DNA from: Secundilactobacillus oryzae JCM 18671
GTDB taxonomy: Bacteria > Bacillota > Bacilli > Lactobacillales > Lactobacillaceae
DNA length: 47,196 bases
NCBI RefSeq assembly: GCF_000740055.1
Contig: NZ_BBJM01000015.1
Span: 1-47,196, forward strand
Direction: 5' to 3'
Positions 17,363 to 26,678 of this stretch are shown piece after piece (positions within the stretch are counted from its first letter, which is position 1; each line of letters starts with the position of its first letter). Under the pieces are notes generated by a model, which saw only the letters and a program-made list of their open reading frames with translations, made no database searches and had not been told where the DNA came from. Position numbers and translations under genes: made by a program.

Positions 17363-20029
17363 CTACTTACTTTGATCCTTTAAATCAGCTAAACGATCCT
17401 TAGTAGCTTGAAGCTTAGCCTCATTTTCAGCCTGTTTCTTCCGTTCAGCTTCAACGACATCAGCTGGTGCACTAGAAACGAAACGTTCGTTTGATAACTT
17501 GCCTTTTGCTCGTTGCACTTCAGATTCAAACTTCTTAATTTCTGTTTCAAGGCGACTAGCTTCTTCGTCGAGATCAACTAATTCTGCCAATGGAACATAA
17601 ATTTCAGCATTAGTGATAATTCCCGTCATTGCTAACTTAGGCGCCTCAACGTCAGCACTAATTTCAAGCGCCTTTGGATGAGCAAATCGGTCAATATATT
17701 CACGATTGTCCTTCAAAATCCGTTCAAGATTCGTATCCGACGTTTTGATTAATAAATCAATTGGCGTTGCCATTGGTGCATTAGCTTCTGCCCGGATGTT
17801 CCGAACGGCTTTAATGAGTTCGATTAGTGAGCCCATGTCGGCACTTGCTTGTTCGTTTGCGAATTCAGCATGGACAACTGGATAAGTAGCTGTAACCAAT
17901 GACGTCCCCTCATGTGGCATTGATTGCCAAATTTGTTCAGTAACAAATGGCATGATTGGGTGCAGTAAACGTAAAGTTTGATCCAATACGTAAGCCAAGA
18001 CGTTTTGGGTATTCCGCTTAGCCACTTCGTCATCCCCATTGAGGATTTCCTTACTCATTTCAATGTACCAGTCACAGAAGTCGTTCCAAATGAAGTCGTA
18101 CAAGGCTCGACCGGCCTCACCAAAGTTAAACTTCTCAAACTTATCCGTCACCTGAGCGATGGTATCGTTCAACTGGTTCAAAATCCACTTGTCAGTCAGA
18201 TTCCATTCACTTTCAGCAGGCAGACTTGGCTTATCGAGATCGCCCAAGTTCATGATAACAAAGCGACTGGCGTTCCAGATTTTGTTAATGAAGTTCCATG
18301 CTGCATCCATCTTCGTGTAACTAAAGCGCACGTCTTGACCAGGCGTGGAACCATTTGACAAGAACCAACGTAATGCGTCGGCACCGTACTTGTCGATGAC
18401 GTCCATTGGGTCAATCCCGTTTCCAAGCGACTTACTCATTTTGCGACCCTGTTCGTCACGAATTAAGCCGTGTAAGAGCACGTGTTTAAATGGTCGCTTC
18501 TTCGTAAATTCTAGACTTTGGAAAATCATCCGTGAAACCCAGAAGAAAATGATGTCATAGCCGGTAACCAGCGTATCCGTTGGGAAGTAGCGCTTAAAGT
18601 CTTCAGCGTTTTCATCAGGCCAACCCATTGTTGAAAATGGCCATAAGGCACTTGAGAACCATGTATCTAGCACATCTTTATCTTGTTCCCAGTTTTCGAT
18701 ATCTTCGGGTGCTGTTTCACCAACATAGGTTTCACCCGTCTGCTTGTTGTACCAGGCTGGGATTTGGTGACCCCACCATAATTGACGAGAAATGACCCAA
18801 TCATGGACACCTTCCATCCACTTGGTAAAGGTATCTTCAAAACGGTCAGGTACAAAATCAACCCGTTGATCCGTTGATTGATTCTTAATCGCTGCCTCAG
18901 CAAGTGGCTTCATTTTAACGAACCATTGCGTCGACAAACGGGCTTCAACTTGAACACCGGTTCTTTCAGAGTGACCAACTGAATGGACAATTGGATCAAT
19001 CTTCAGCATCAAGTCTTGGTCTTCAAGATCCTTGACCATTGCCTTACGCGCTTCGAAACGGTCCATTCCAACGTACTTACCGGCATTTTCGTTCATGCTA
19101 GCGTCTTCGTTCATGGTGTTAATACGTTCCAAATCATGACGGTTACCAACTTTGAAGTCGTTAGGGTCATGAGCAGGCGTAATCTTAACCATTCCAGTTC
19201 CAAACTCTGGATCAACGTATTGATCAGCGATAATTGGAATCTTACGGTTGGCAAGTGGCAAGATAACCTCTTTACCAACTAATTCCTTATAGCGTTCATC
19301 ACTAGGGTTAACCGCAACAGCCGTATCACCCATCATGGTTTCAGGACGGGTCGTTGCGATTTCAATGTAGTTCTTTCCGTTAAACGTCGTGTCATCGGCG
19401 AATGGATATTTAACGTGATAGAAGGCACCTTGGTCATCTTTATGGATAACCTCAATATCTGAAAGTGCCGTTCTAGCTTGTGGATCCCAGTTAATGATGT
19501 ATTCGCCACGGTAAATTAAGCCCTTGTTGTAAAGGGTCACAAAAACCTTCTTAACAGCGTCAGAAAGGCCATCATCTAAAGTGAATCGTTCGCGTGAGTA
19601 ATCCAAAGAAAGACCTAACTTCGCCCATTGCTTATGAATGGTGTCGGCGTATTCGTCTTTCCATTCCCAAACCTTTTCAATGAACTTTTCTCGACCTAAG
19701 TCGTAACGGCTGATTCCTTGTTCACGTAGCTTAGCTTCAACCTTGGCTTGAGTAGCAATTCCGGCATGATCCATCCCTGGCAACCAGAGTGTATCAAAAC
19801 CTTGCATCCGCTTTTGACGGATAATCATATCTTGGAGCGTAGTGTCCCAGGCATGACCTAAATGAAGTTTTCCAGTCACATTTGGTGGCGGAATCACGAT
19901 TGAATATGGATGAGCTTTTTTGTCACCGCTTGGTTTGAAAACATCCAAATCAAGCCATTCCTGATAGCGACCCTGTTCAACTGCTGAAGGATCGTATTTT
20001 GTCGACATTTCGACTTTTTTCTCTGACAT
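17363..20029 (-). CDS. valS: Valyl-tRNA synthetase
   Basis: Charges tRNA-Val, with editing of mischarged threonine. The 888-residue protein has the class I HIGH motif as [16 protein letters not shown] (about residues 43-58), the KMSKS loop as [14 protein letters not shown], an inserted editing domain ([18 protein letters not shown]) and a C-terminal coiled coil with alternating Lys/Glu. The ATG at 20029 follows AAAGGAGTG. A GTG three codons earlier is less likely because it overlaps the SD. Expression is controlled by the valine T-box directly upstream. Confidence 0.98.
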   Translation of the reverse strand: MSEKKVEMSTKYDPSAVEQGRYQEWLDLDVFKPSGDKKAHPYSIVIPPPNVTGKLHLGHAWDTTLQDMIIRQKRMQGFDTLWLPGMDHAGIATQAKVEAKLREQGISRYDLGREKFIEKVWEWKDEYADTIHKQWAKLGLSLDYSRERFTLDDGLSDAVKKVFVTLYNKGLIYRGEYIINWDPQARTALSDIEVIHKDDQGAFYHVKYPFADDTTFNGKNYIEIATTRPETMMGDTAVAVNPSDERYKELVGKEVILPLANRKIPIIADQYVDPEFGTGMVKITPAHDPNDFKVGNRHDLERINTMNEDASMNENAGKYVGMDRFEARKAMVKDLEDQDLMLKIDPIVHSVGHSERTGVQVEARLSTQWFVKMKPLAEAAIKNQSTDQRVDFVPDRFEDTFTKWMEGVHDWVISRQLWWGHQIPAWYNKQTGETYVGETAPEDIENWEQDKDVLDTWFSSALWPFSTMGWPDENAEDFKRYFPTDTLVTGYDIIFFWVSRMIFQSLEFTKKRPFKHVLLHGLIRDEQGRKMSKSLGNGIDPMDVIDKYGADALRWFLSNGSTPGQDVRFSYTKMDAAWNFINKIWNASRFVIMNLGDLDKPSLPAESEWNLTDKWILNQLNDTIAQVTDKFEKFNFGEAGRALYDFIWNDFCDWYIEMSKEILNGDDEVAKRNTQNVLAYVLDQTLRLLHPIMPFVTEQIWQSMPHEGTSLVTATYPVVHAEFANEQASADMGSLIELIKAVRNIRAEANAPMATPIDLLIKTSDTNLERILKDNREYIDRFAHPKALEISADVEAPKLAMTGIITNAEIYVPLAELVDLDEEASRLETEIKKFESEVQRAKGKLSNERFVSSAPADVVEAERKKQAENEAKLQATKDRLADLKDQSK

Positions 20030-20057
20030 TGACGTCACTCCTTTTTTTCATTATTTA

Positions 20058-20302
20058 AGAAAAAAAGCACCCCGCCTATGCTGACACATAGGACGAGATG
20101 CTCGCGGTACCACCTAAATTGGGTTTTAACCCCTCTTAAATAACAAGTTTAACGGATGTTAATCCGAATCTGCCTACTGAAAATTCAGCAAATTTGCTCT
20201 CAAGCTACTTTCGTCCCATCAGAATGGTAAAGCTTTCATCAACTGCTTTACTCTCTTCACATTCTCAATCAGACTACTCTCTTGATCAACGCAATCTATA
20301 TG
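20058..20302 (-). promoter_or_regulatory. Valine T-box leader of valS
   Basis: Complete minus-strand T-box. Stem I has the AGAGTA strand, an AG bulge and an apical loop. The specifier strand is GAA-A-GTA-G, bounded by the TCAAG/CTTGA lower helix, so the specifier codon is GTA, valine (20206-20208). The T-box sequence GGTGGTACCGCG is at 20103-20114. Its TGGT tetrad pairs with a tRNA ending ACCA, as expected for tRNA-Val. A terminator follows at 20059-20102. Confidence 0.95.
20059..20102 (-). terminator. Regulated terminator of the valine T-box
   Basis: A 15-bp stem with U-G pairs and one bulge (20066-20102) is followed by eight T on the minus strand. It immediately follows the T-box antiterminator sequence. 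Confidence 0.85.
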
Positions 20303-20308
20303 AAACCT

Positions 20309-20337
20309 ATATTAGCGATTTTTTTACGCCTCGTCAA
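20309..20337 (-). promoter_or_regulatory. valS promoter
   Basis: -35 TTGACG (20332-20337), a 17-nt spacer and -10 TAATAT (20309-20314) on the minus strand. The -35 lies inside the last codons of tpx. Confidence 0.75.
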
Positions 20338-20836
20338 CTCTAGGTGTTAACTTTTCGACTGCATCAAGCGCCTTTAGATAATCTGGCTCCTGATGAAGTT
20401 CGGGAACAATTTCACGATACGTAATGGTGCCTTCAGAATCAGTGACAAACGTTGCACGTGCTAAGGTACCATTTACTGTAACGTAAAGGCCCATTGCATA
20501 GCCGAATGACAACTCTTCATCTGATAAGACCGCCATGTTATCGACGCCTTCAACGGCACACCAAGCTTCTTGTTCCTTGATGGTGTTATTAGAAATCGTC
20601 ACAAAAGTGGCATCTGGATAATGATCGGCTTGTTGATTGAATTTACGTGTTTGAATGCTGCAAACGCGGGTGTTAATGTCAGGAACGACGCTAATCACTA
20701 ATGGCTTCCCTAATAAAGACGCCATTTTGATTTTTTCGCCATTTTCATTGAAAACTTTAAACTTAGGTAACTTCTCCGAAACTTCTGGAGGCGTGCCGCT
20801 TAATTCAACTGGTTCACCGTTATCAGTAACTTTCAC
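20324..20836 (-). CDS. tpx: Thiol peroxidase (Tpx, atypical 2-Cys peroxiredoxin)
   Basis: Reduces peroxides using thioredoxin. The 170-residue protein has the peroxidatic site SVVPDINTRVCSIQTRKFN, where family members usually read SVVPSIDTRVC. It also has a resolving Cys in EAWCAVEG and the LSD segment before the C-terminal half (LARATFVTDSEG). The start is a GTG at 20836, giving MKVTDNGEPV, behind AAGGAGAGG; no ATG lies nearby. It has its own promoter and its 3' end carries the valS promoter. Confidence 0.95.
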   Translation of the reverse strand: MKVTDNGEPVELSGTPPEVSEKLPKFKVFNENGEKIKMASLLGKPLVISVVPDINTRVCSIQTRKFNQQADHYPDATFVTISNNTIKEQEAWCAVEGVDNMAVLSDEELSFGYAMGLYVTVNGTLARATFVTDSEGTITYREIVPELHQEPDYLKALDAVEKLTPRVDEA

Positions 20837-20869
20837 GTAAATCCTCTCCTTTTTAAATAGCTTAGTCTT

Positions 20870-20898
20870 AAGATACAGCGTCTGCCGTTCTCATTCAA
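20870..20898 (-). promoter_or_regulatory. tpx promoter
   Basis: -35 TTGAAT (20893-20898), a 17-nt spacer and -10 TATCTT (20870-20875) on the minus strand, just after the thiI stop. Confidence 0.55.
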
Positions 20899-20915
20899 GT
20901 AATTACTCAGCTATT

Positions 20916-22133
20916 TTACAGGAGTTCCGCAAAGACATCCTCTTGTTTGTTCAAGAAAGTCTCATTTGGCTTAATATTGACGATTTCGATTCCATCAACT
21001 GCCTCTTTAACTAATGCATCAACATCAATTAACTTTTCAAAGTTCCGCGACTTCTCTAAATCAGGCCGCGTCTTCGGTGCTGGTGGCGTGAAAATCGTAC
21101 AACAGTCTTCAAATGGTAAGATTGAAAGATCATAGGTATCGATTTTTTCAGCGATTTTAATAATTTCATCCTTATCCATTGAAACGAGTGGTCGTAAGAC
21201 TGGCATTGTGGTGACATCGTTGATTGCCATCATACTTTCCAATGTCTGTGAGGCAACTTGTCCCAGTGATTCACCAGTAAAGATTCCCTTAGTGTGTCTT
21301 GCTTCTGCAATTGCCGCCGTAATCCGTAACATCATCCGGCGTTGAATGGTCATCAAGTAGCCTTCAGGAACCTTTTCTTTAATCTCTTCTTGAATCTTTC
21401 TGAAAGGTACCTGAATAAACTGGATGTCTCCACCAAAGTTGGCCACCTTACCAGTTAACTCTTTGGCTTTAGCAAGCGCTTGGTAGCTGGTATAAGGTGG
21501 ACTAAAGAAATGCACCATATCCAACTTAACGCCACGTTTCATGGCTAAATATGAAGCGACAGGTGAATCGATTCCACCAGAAAGCATCATAACTGCACGG
21601 CCACCGGTACCAACTGGTAAGCCCCCGGCCCCTTCAATAATTTCACTTGAAAGAAAGACACCATTTAAACGAACTTCAACTCGTAAAATAACATCTGGTT
21701 TCTTCATTTGGACTTTAATGCCGGGAACCTTTTCGAGCACATAGCCCCCAACCATATCATTCAACTGGTTGGTATCATATTCAAAGTCATGGTCTTGACG
21801 ACGAGTATTGATTTTAAACGTCATCCCCGGCACAAATTGTTCTTGCATCATTGCGGCAGCCGTCTGCTTAATCACTGCAACATCTTTTTCGACCTTAACT
21901 GATGGCGATACGTTTTCAATTCCAAACACACCACTCAACCGCTTAATGACGGCATCATCGGGTTCGCCATTCAAGGTAACGTGAAGACGGTCGTGTTGGG
22001 CTTTAATTTCTAAATTTTCAAATTCTTGGAGGCTTTGACGAACATTTTGACCAAGTTGGCGAATAAAATCTTTCCGGTTTTTACCCTTGGTTGATAATTC
22101 GCCGTAGCGCACCATAATTTCAGAATAGTTCAT
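20916..22133 (-). CDS. thiI: tRNA 4-thiouridine synthase ThiI
   Basis: Uses persulfide sulfur to make 4-thiouridine at tRNA position 8, and may serve thiamine synthesis. The 405-residue protein has an N-terminal ferredoxin-like/THUMP region (about residues 1-165) and an adenylating PP-loop, [14 protein letters not shown]. The C-terminal rhodanese domain of the E. coli enzyme is absent, as in B. subtilis. Conserved Cys residues remain in [10 protein letters not shown]. The ATG at 22133 has AAGGAG. It is 16 bases downstream of a cysteine desulfurase gene, the dedicated sulfur donor arrangement known from Bacillus (NifZ-ThiI). Confidence 0.96.
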   Translation of the reverse strand: MNYSEIMVRYGELSTKGKNRKDFIRQLGQNVRQSLQEFENLEIKAQHDRLHVTLNGEPDDAVIKRLSGVFGIENVSPSVKVEKDVAVIKQTAAAMMQEQFVPGMTFKINTRRQDHDFEYDTNQLNDMVGGYVLEKVPGIKVQMKKPDVILRVEVRLNGVFLSSEIIEGAGGLPVGTGGRAVMMLSGGIDSPVASYLAMKRGVKLDMVHFFSPPYTSYQALAKAKELTGKVANFGGDIQFIQVPFRKIQEEIKEKVPEGYLMTIQRRMMLRITAAIAEARHTKGIFTGESLGQVASQTLESMMAINDVTTMPVLRPLVSMDKDEIIKIAEKIDTYDLSILPFEDCCTIFTPPAPKTRPDLEKSRNFEKLIDVDALVKEAVDGIEIVNIKPNETFLNKQEDVFAELL

Positions 22134-22149
22134 TCGTAGGCTCCTTTCT

Positions 22150-23310
22150 CTATTTTGCGGTTTCGTTACTTAATTTTTTAAATTGATCATATAGCTTATC
22201 AAATGCTGCATTAAACTCGTCTGCCTCGGCCATCGTGTTGTGCTCATCTAATGATACGCGAATCGCACTTGTCGAAATAGCTTCTGGGATGCGCATCGCT
22301 GATAGCGTGCTTGAGGCCATGTGCTTCTTAGATGAGCAAGCACTCGTCGTGGAAATAAAAATCCCCTGTTCTTCAAACGCATGAACAATGGTTTCACCAC
22401 GAACACCCCGAATTGCAAAACATAAAATATGGGGTGCAAAAGACTCGTTTTCTTCAGAAAATAACGTGACAAGTGGGTAATTCTTAACGTGATCCAAAAT
22501 ATGATCCCGAATGGCCCGTTGTTGAGCAACTTTCTTATCTTCGTCAGTTAACAGTAACCGTAAGCCCTTTGCCATAGCCGCAATCGCAGGCACGTTTTCG
22601 GTCCCACTTCGTAGGTTACGTTCTTGTCCGCCACCTGAAAGGAGTGGTGCAATTCGTTTGCCGCGTTTGGCATAGATAAAGCCGGTTCCTCTTGGTGCAT
22701 GGAACTTGTGACCTGAGAAGGTAATGAAATCGACCCGATCATTAAAAATCAAGTCAGAGATTCCCTTTCCAATCCCTTGAACTGCATCAACGTGGAAATG
22801 GACCTTGGGATAATCCTTCAGTAAATCCCCAACCTCTTTGAGCGGTTGAATCGTGCCAATTTCGTTATTAACCGCCATAACTGATACCAAAATGGTTGTT
22901 GGTCGTAATGCTGCCTTGAGATCCGCTACATTAATTCGACCGTGCTCGTCGACTGGAAGATAAGTCACCTCAAAACCTAAATCTTTCAATTGCTCCATTG
23001 AGTTATGAATGGCAGGATGCTCAACGGCCGTCGTAATCAAATGATTTCCAAACTGCCGCTTTTCTAGCGCCGTTCCCTTTAGGATCCAGTTATCGCCTTC
23101 CGTTCCACCACTGGTGAATAGGATTTCACTTAAAGAAACCCCTAAAAGGTCTGCAATCTGTTGACGTGACTGCTCCAATAAGTTAAAAGCCTGCTCACCA
23201 AAATTGTGCAAACTGGAAGGGTTTCCCCAGATTTGCTTGCTGACAGCATCATATGTTGAAATGACCTCAGGATCGGCCATCGTTGTTGCACTATTATCAA
23301 AATAGATCAT
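22150..23310 (-). CDS. Cysteine desulfurase (NifS/IscS family, NifZ-like)
   Basis: PLP enzyme that takes sulfur from cysteine as a bound persulfide. The 386-residue protein has the substrate/PLP segment [24 protein letters not shown], the PLP lysine in [15 protein letters not shown] and an active-site Cys on the loop [10 protein letters not shown]. The start at 23310 has AAGAGGAA. It is co-transcribed with thiI downstream, so the main acceptor is probably ThiI for tRNA thiolation rather than an Fe-S scaffold. No iscU/sufU gene is in the window. The promoter upstream contains an inverted repeat. Confidence 0.95.
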   Translation of the reverse strand: MIYFDNSATTMADPEVISTYDAVSKQIWGNPSSLHNFGEQAFNLLEQSRQQIADLLGVSLSEILFTSGGTEGDNWILKGTALEKRQFGNHLITTAVEHPAIHNSMEQLKDLGFEVTYLPVDEHGRINVADLKAALRPTTILVSVMAVNNEIGTIQPLKEVGDLLKDYPKVHFHVDAVQGIGKGISDLIFNDRVDFITFSGHKFHAPRGTGFIYAKRGKRIAPLLSGGGQERNLRSGTENVPAIAAMAKGLRLLLTDEDKKVAQQRAIRDHILDHVKNYPLVTLFSEENESFAPHILCFAIRGVRGETIVHAFEEQGIFISTTSACSSKKHMASSTLSAMRIPEAISTSAIRVSLDEHNTMAEADEFNAAFDKLYDQFKKLSNETAK

Positions 23311-23364
23311 TCTACAAATTCCTCTTTATTCAGATTGGTTCGACTCCAATCACAAATCCAATCA

Positions 23365-23392
23365 ATTATAACAGATATGCCAAGGCATACAA
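23365..23392 (-). promoter_or_regulatory. Promoter of the cysteine desulfurase-thiI operon with internal inverted repeat
   Basis: An extended -10, TG-T-TATAAT (TATAAT at 23365-23370), with -35 TTGTAT (23387-23392) at 16-nt spacing. The spacer holds an inverted repeat TATGCC-TT-GGCATA (23376-23389), placed where a repressor could bind. Confidence 0.65.
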
Positions 23393-23437
23393 GTGTCGTC
23401 ACCTAAAAGTAAAGTGCATTGAATGGTATTTTTAAAA

Positions 23438-23471
23438 CAAAAAAACTACAACTCTGTTCCGAGCTGTAGTT
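23438..23471 (-). terminator. ezrA terminator
   Basis: An 11-bp stem with one G-U pair (arms 23461-23471 and 23444-23454) is followed on the minus strand by TTTTTTTGTTTT. It starts a few bases past the ezrA stop. Confidence 0.8.
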
Positions 23472-23479
23472 ATTTAACG

Positions 23480-25177
23480 CTATTTAGACTGATAGTAATT
23501 ATCTTCTAGTCGTTTGTATGATCCTGGTTCGACCTTATCTAGTGCAGTCGCAATGGTTTCCAAACTTTCTGTGTATTTAAACTCTTTATCGTAGAGATCC
23601 TTTGCCTTCTTGCTAGCTTCGTCAATCTCCGGATTGTTAATTCGGTAACGGTTGGCGTATTGAATCAATTGTTCTGATAGCTTGGCACTATCGCGAAGGT
23701 CATTCGACTTCTCTTTGAGTGTATCCAAATCAGACTGAATCATAATCAGTTGCTTCGTGATTTCTTCCATATTGATTTGGACTTGGTTGATCGCATCTGC
23801 CAGTTTATCCACTTCATCACTTACGACAAAGAAATAATCTAAGTAGTCCTTTGGTAAACCAGGTAAGTTCAAGTTCTCAATACTACGCTTAAGGCTGTGC
23901 AGTTCGTAATCAAAACGTTGCAACGTCTCACGGGCCTTCTTCTCTTCTTCGCTAAGTCCTGCAACGCTATCATTAATCTCAGTTTGCTGCTTTTCAATCT
24001 GAGTTAATTCCTTCTTTTGCTTTTCTTGACGAGCTAAAATTTCAGAATAAACAGCCGCATGACTAGAAATCGTTTGAATATCATTTTGATAGGCTTCGTT
24101 AAGTTGTTTCAACTGCTCATTCAAACCCCGAGCCGTCGCAATCTCATCATGATCCAACGTGTAGTTTTGGTTCAATCGTTCAAGTTCACGCGTTAATGTT
24201 CGGTTTTGATTCTGAGCGTGTGCGATGAACTTCGCTAAAGTATCCAAATTATCTTCTACTGGTTGTTTAGCACTATATTCTTGCTCCATGACCGAATATA
24301 AATGATCAATTCGCTGTGCAATTCGTGTCGTAGAAACTTTGGCGTCTTCTGTTCGTAATTCTGCAAGTTCGGTTTCACTCTGTTGAACCTGTTGTTGAAG
24401 GTCTCGAACTTCAGCCGCAAAATCAACATCTTTAAAGTTAAAGTGACTAGCGACCATTTCCTGGCTACCCTGTTGAATTTCGGTTAACTGAGCTGGAAAC
24501 TCGGTCGCGATATCCTTGTATAGGTCAGGAATCGTATCTAATAACTCTTCTAGGCGACTTGTGTCCTCACGCAAACTATCTAAAATCTCTTGAGCGTGTT
24601 CATGATCCCCATCGCTAGTAAACTTGGCAAAGTTATCGAAATCTGCTTCAAGGCCGCTCAACATATCTTCAAGCTTATCGATACTTGGCCCATAAGAAAA
24701 GTTTTTGGCCAGTAGTACCTTTCGGATTTCTTGATACTTGCCTTCTAAATCTGAAACAGCTTGTCGGTGAACCTTGTCAGCTTGCTGTAACTCATCTAAG
24801 CCAGATTTGATTTCGGCAAATTCATTTTCCATCACCGTCACTAATTCAGCCAATTTGTTAACTGCACCACGCGCAACTAGTATTTGAAAGTTTTTAGCTT
24901 CCGTCTCTGCATTCTCGAGTTTCTCAGCAAATTGTTGCTCCCTATTTGTATGGTAGTCCTCAAATCTGGTTTGTAACTCATTGAAAGACTGAAGCGACTT
25001 CCCCGTTAAGCTCAACTGATTTGCAGCTGTCAAATCTGCTTGAAGTGCATCACTGTCTAAATTTTCTTTCCGGTCACGTAACTGTTTGAGCTGAGTGGTT
25101 ACGTGATGTTGATATGCCAAAACGCCAAGGTAGATGACGATGGCCAAAATAATGATTCCGACCAGAATCTTAATCAT
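23480..25177 (-). CDS. ezrA: Septation ring formation regulator EzrA
   Basis: Membrane-anchored spectrin-like protein that restrains FtsZ ring formation and takes part in division. The 565-residue product has a single N-terminal membrane helix (about residues 3-20) followed by an almost uninterrupted series of coiled coils rich in Gln, Glu, Leu and Lys, matching the usual 560-575 residues. The ATG at 25177 (MIKILVGIIILAI) follows AAGGATGGGG. The upstream in-frame opening at 25219 would put charged residues before the anchor and lacks an SD. It is transcribed divergently from the methionine sulfoxide reductase gene. Confidence 0.96.
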   Translation of the reverse strand: MIKILVGIIILAIVIYLGVLAYQHHVTTQLKQLRDRKENLDSDALQADLTAANQLSLTGKSLQSFNELQTRFEDYHTNREQQFAEKLENAETEAKNFQILVARGAVNKLAELVTVMENEFAEIKSGLDELQQADKVHRQAVSDLEGKYQEIRKVLLAKNFSYGPSIDKLEDMLSGLEADFDNFAKFTSDGDHEHAQEILDSLREDTSRLEELLDTIPDLYKDIATEFPAQLTEIQQGSQEMVASHFNFKDVDFAAEVRDLQQQVQQSETELAELRTEDAKVSTTRIAQRIDHLYSVMEQEYSAKQPVEDNLDTLAKFIAHAQNQNRTLTRELERLNQNYTLDHDEIATARGLNEQLKQLNEAYQNDIQTISSHAAVYSEILARQEKQKKELTQIEKQQTEINDSVAGLSEEEKKARETLQRFDYELHSLKRSIENLNLPGLPKDYLDYFFVVSDEVDKLADAINQVQINMEEITKQLIMIQSDLDTLKEKSNDLRDSAKLSEQLIQYANRYRINNPEIDEASKKAKDLYDKEFKYTESLETIATALDKVEPGSYKRLEDNYYQSK

Positions 25178-25281
25178 TTGGACCCCATCCTTTATCACAT
25201 CAAAATAATTTATGTACATTAAATAAATACGGTTGCTATTGCTATTTTTGATTTTTCACACTAAAATCTAAGCTATCCTAA

Positions 25282-25290
25282 ATTATATCA
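25282..25290 (-). promoter_or_regulatory. ezrA promoter
   Basis: An extended -10, TG-A-TATAAT (TATAAT at 25282-25287), on the minus strand, about 105 bases before the ATG. No clear -35. Confidence 0.5.
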
Positions 25291-25306
25291 TACATAAGTG
25301 CCCTGC

Positions 25307-25335
25307 TTCACCGGAAATTTAGCATTCCTTATGAT
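25307..25335 (+). promoter_or_regulatory. Promoter of the free methionine sulfoxide reductase gene
   Basis: -35 TTCACC (25307-25312), a 17-nt spacer and -10 TATGAT (25330-25335) on the plus strand. Confidence 0.5.
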
Positions 25336-25366
25336 ATTAAAATGACTAATGATTGGAGGAATTATT

Positions 25367-25834
25367 TTGAGCCAAACTGATTATGAACTTTTAAACGAAC
25401 AAATTGACGCGCTACTCTTCGAAGAACCTAACGCAGTCGCAAACCTATCAAATGCATCTGCTTTACTATTCGATACGGTAACAGATATTAATTGGGCCGG
25501 TTTCTATTTATATAATGAAGAAACTGATTCTCTTGACCTAGGTCCCTTCCAGGGCAAAGTTGCCTGCATGCACATTAAGAACGGCTCAGGGGTCTGCGGA
25601 ACCGCTTTTAGTACCAAAACCATTCAACGCGTCGAAAACGTGCACAACTTCCCTGGCCACATTGCCTGCGATTCAGCCAGCAACTCAGAAATCGTGATTC
25701 CGTTAGAAGTTAACAACCAACTTGTTGGCGTCTTAGACATCGATTCTGAATCATTAGACCGTTTTTCCGAAGCAGATCAAACCGGTCTTTCACAATTTGC
25801 CTCAACTCTAGCAACACACCTTGACATGCACTAA
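25367..25834 (+). CDS. Free methionine-R-sulfoxide reductase (GAF domain, YtsP/MsrC-like)
   Basis: Single GAF-domain enzyme that reduces free methionine-R-sulfoxide. The three family cysteines are present at about residues 67, 77 and 101 (GKVACMHI, GVCGTAF, HIACDSASNSEIVIPL), together with NWAGFYLY at the start of the domain and GVLDIDS near the end. The length of 155 residues is typical. The start is the TTG at 25367, six bases after GGAGG. The ATG at 25349 lies upstream of that SD. It is divergent from ezrA and ends right at the rpsD promoter, whose -35 lies inside its last codons. Confidence 0.93.
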   Translation: MSQTDYELLNEQIDALLFEEPNAVANLSNASALLFDTVTDINWAGFYLYNEETDSLDLGPFQGKVACMHIKNGSGVCGTAFSTKTIQRVENVHNFPGHIACDSASNSEIVIPLEVNNQLVGVLDIDSESLDRFSEADQTGLSQFASTLATHLDMH

Positions 25835-25850
25835 AGAACCGAGGTATACT
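25821..25850 (+). promoter_or_regulatory. rpsD promoter
   Basis: -35 TTGACA (25821-25826), an 18-nt spacer and -10 TATACT (25845-25850). The -35 overlaps the last codons of the preceding gene. Confidence 0.8.
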
Positions 25851-25856
25851 GCTCTT

Positions 25857-26029
25857 TGTGTAAAATAATGCAGCGGTGAGCGGTAAGCTCGTCAACAGAT
25901 CACTGCCCGATAGGCGGTTCAACTAGTAACCTGCGGCTGCATATGGCGAAAGTTGCAAAGCGATCTGCACGAATACTAAACTCACAATTGATTATTTTAC
26001 TCCAAACACAATATTGGAGGAATTACTTT
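25857..26029 (+). promoter_or_regulatory. Structured rpsD leader (probable S4 autoregulatory RNA)
   Basis: The 173-nt leader folds by eye into a multibranched structure. It is closed by a 7-bp stem (25868-25874 with 25936-25942), with an inner CGGTGA/TCACTG stem, a GCC-CGATA-GGC hairpin and a GGTT/AACC hairpin (about 25914-25929). In B. subtilis, S4 represses its own mRNA through a structured leader at this position. That this one does the same is an inference. An in-frame opening from 25943 crosses the 3' part and is not coding. Confidence 0.65.
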
Positions 26030-26641
26030 ATGTCACGTTATACAGGACCAAGCTGGCGTATTTCACGTCGTCTTGGCATTTCACTTTCAGGTACTGGTAA
26101 AGAATTAGCACGTCGCCCATACGCTCCTGGCGATCACGGTCAAGGCCGTCGTCAAAAGCTTTCAGAATATGGTGTACAATTACGCGAAAAGCAAAAGCTT
26201 CGTTTCATGTACGGTATGTCAGAACGCCAATTTGCCAACCTTTTCCTTAAAGCTGGTAAGGTTCGTGAAGGTAAGCATGGTGTTAACTTCATGGTATTAC
26301 TTGAAAAGCGTCTCGACAACGTTGTTTACCGTTTAGGTTTAGCAACTACTCGTCGTCAAGCTCGTCAACTTGTTAACCACGGCCACATCACTGTTGATGG
26401 CGCCCGTGTTGACATTCCTTCATACGAAGTTAAAGTTGGCCAAGTGATCAGCGTTCGTGAAAAGTCAAAAGACCTACAAATCATCAAGGATGCCGTTGAA
26501 GCTGTTGTTGGTCGTCCTCAATACGTTGAGTTCGATGCTGACAAGCTTGAAGGCTCATTGACACGTTTACCACAACGTGAAGAATTAGATGCTGACATCG
26601 ACGAATCACTTATCGTTGAATTCTACAACAAGTTATCATAA
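26030..26641 (+). CDS. rpsD: 30S ribosomal protein S4
   Basis: Primary 16S rRNA-binding protein of the small subunit and usually a translational autoregulator. The 203-residue product starts [16 protein letters not shown] at the ATG at 26030, behind GGAGG, and matches the Gram-positive form without zinc cysteines. The S4 RNA-binding domain is seen as [29 protein letters not shown] (about residues 90-120). Codon use is that of a highly expressed gene. It is monocistronic, with a strong promoter, a structured leader and a terminator. Confidence 0.98.
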   Translation: MSRYTGPSWRISRRLGISLSGTGKELARRPYAPGDHGQGRRQKLSEYGVQLREKQKLRFMYGMSERQFANLFLKAGKVREGKHGVNFMVLLEKRLDNVVYRLGLATTRRQARQLVNHGHITVDGARVDIPSYEVKVGQVISVREKSKDLQIIKDAVEAVVGRPQYVEFDADKLEGSLTRLPQREELDADIDESLIVEFYNKLS

Positions 26642-26645
26642 TTCT

Positions 26646-26678
26646 AAAAAAACCACTTCATTCGAAGTGGTTTTTATT
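26646..26678. terminator. Bidirectional terminator between rpsD and the UPF0637 gene
   Basis: A 9-bp core stem (arms 26651-26659 and 26664-26672) is flanked by A runs on one side and T runs on the other, so it can end both convergent transcripts. Confidence 0.85.

Noticed and set aside
23334-23350. A perfect tRNA T-arm look-alike on the plus strand (5-bp stem ATTGG/CCAAT with the loop TTCGACT).
   Set aside because: No acceptor, D or anticodon arm is found upstream, where the cysteine desulfurase gene begins, and no CCA end follows. It is treated as a chance hairpin in the 5' leader of that operon.
25943-26029. In-frame extension of rpsD by 29 codons from an ATG at 25943.
   Set aside because: S4 starts at MSRYTGPSW in the family and the ATG at 26030 has a strong SD. 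The extension runs through the structured leader.
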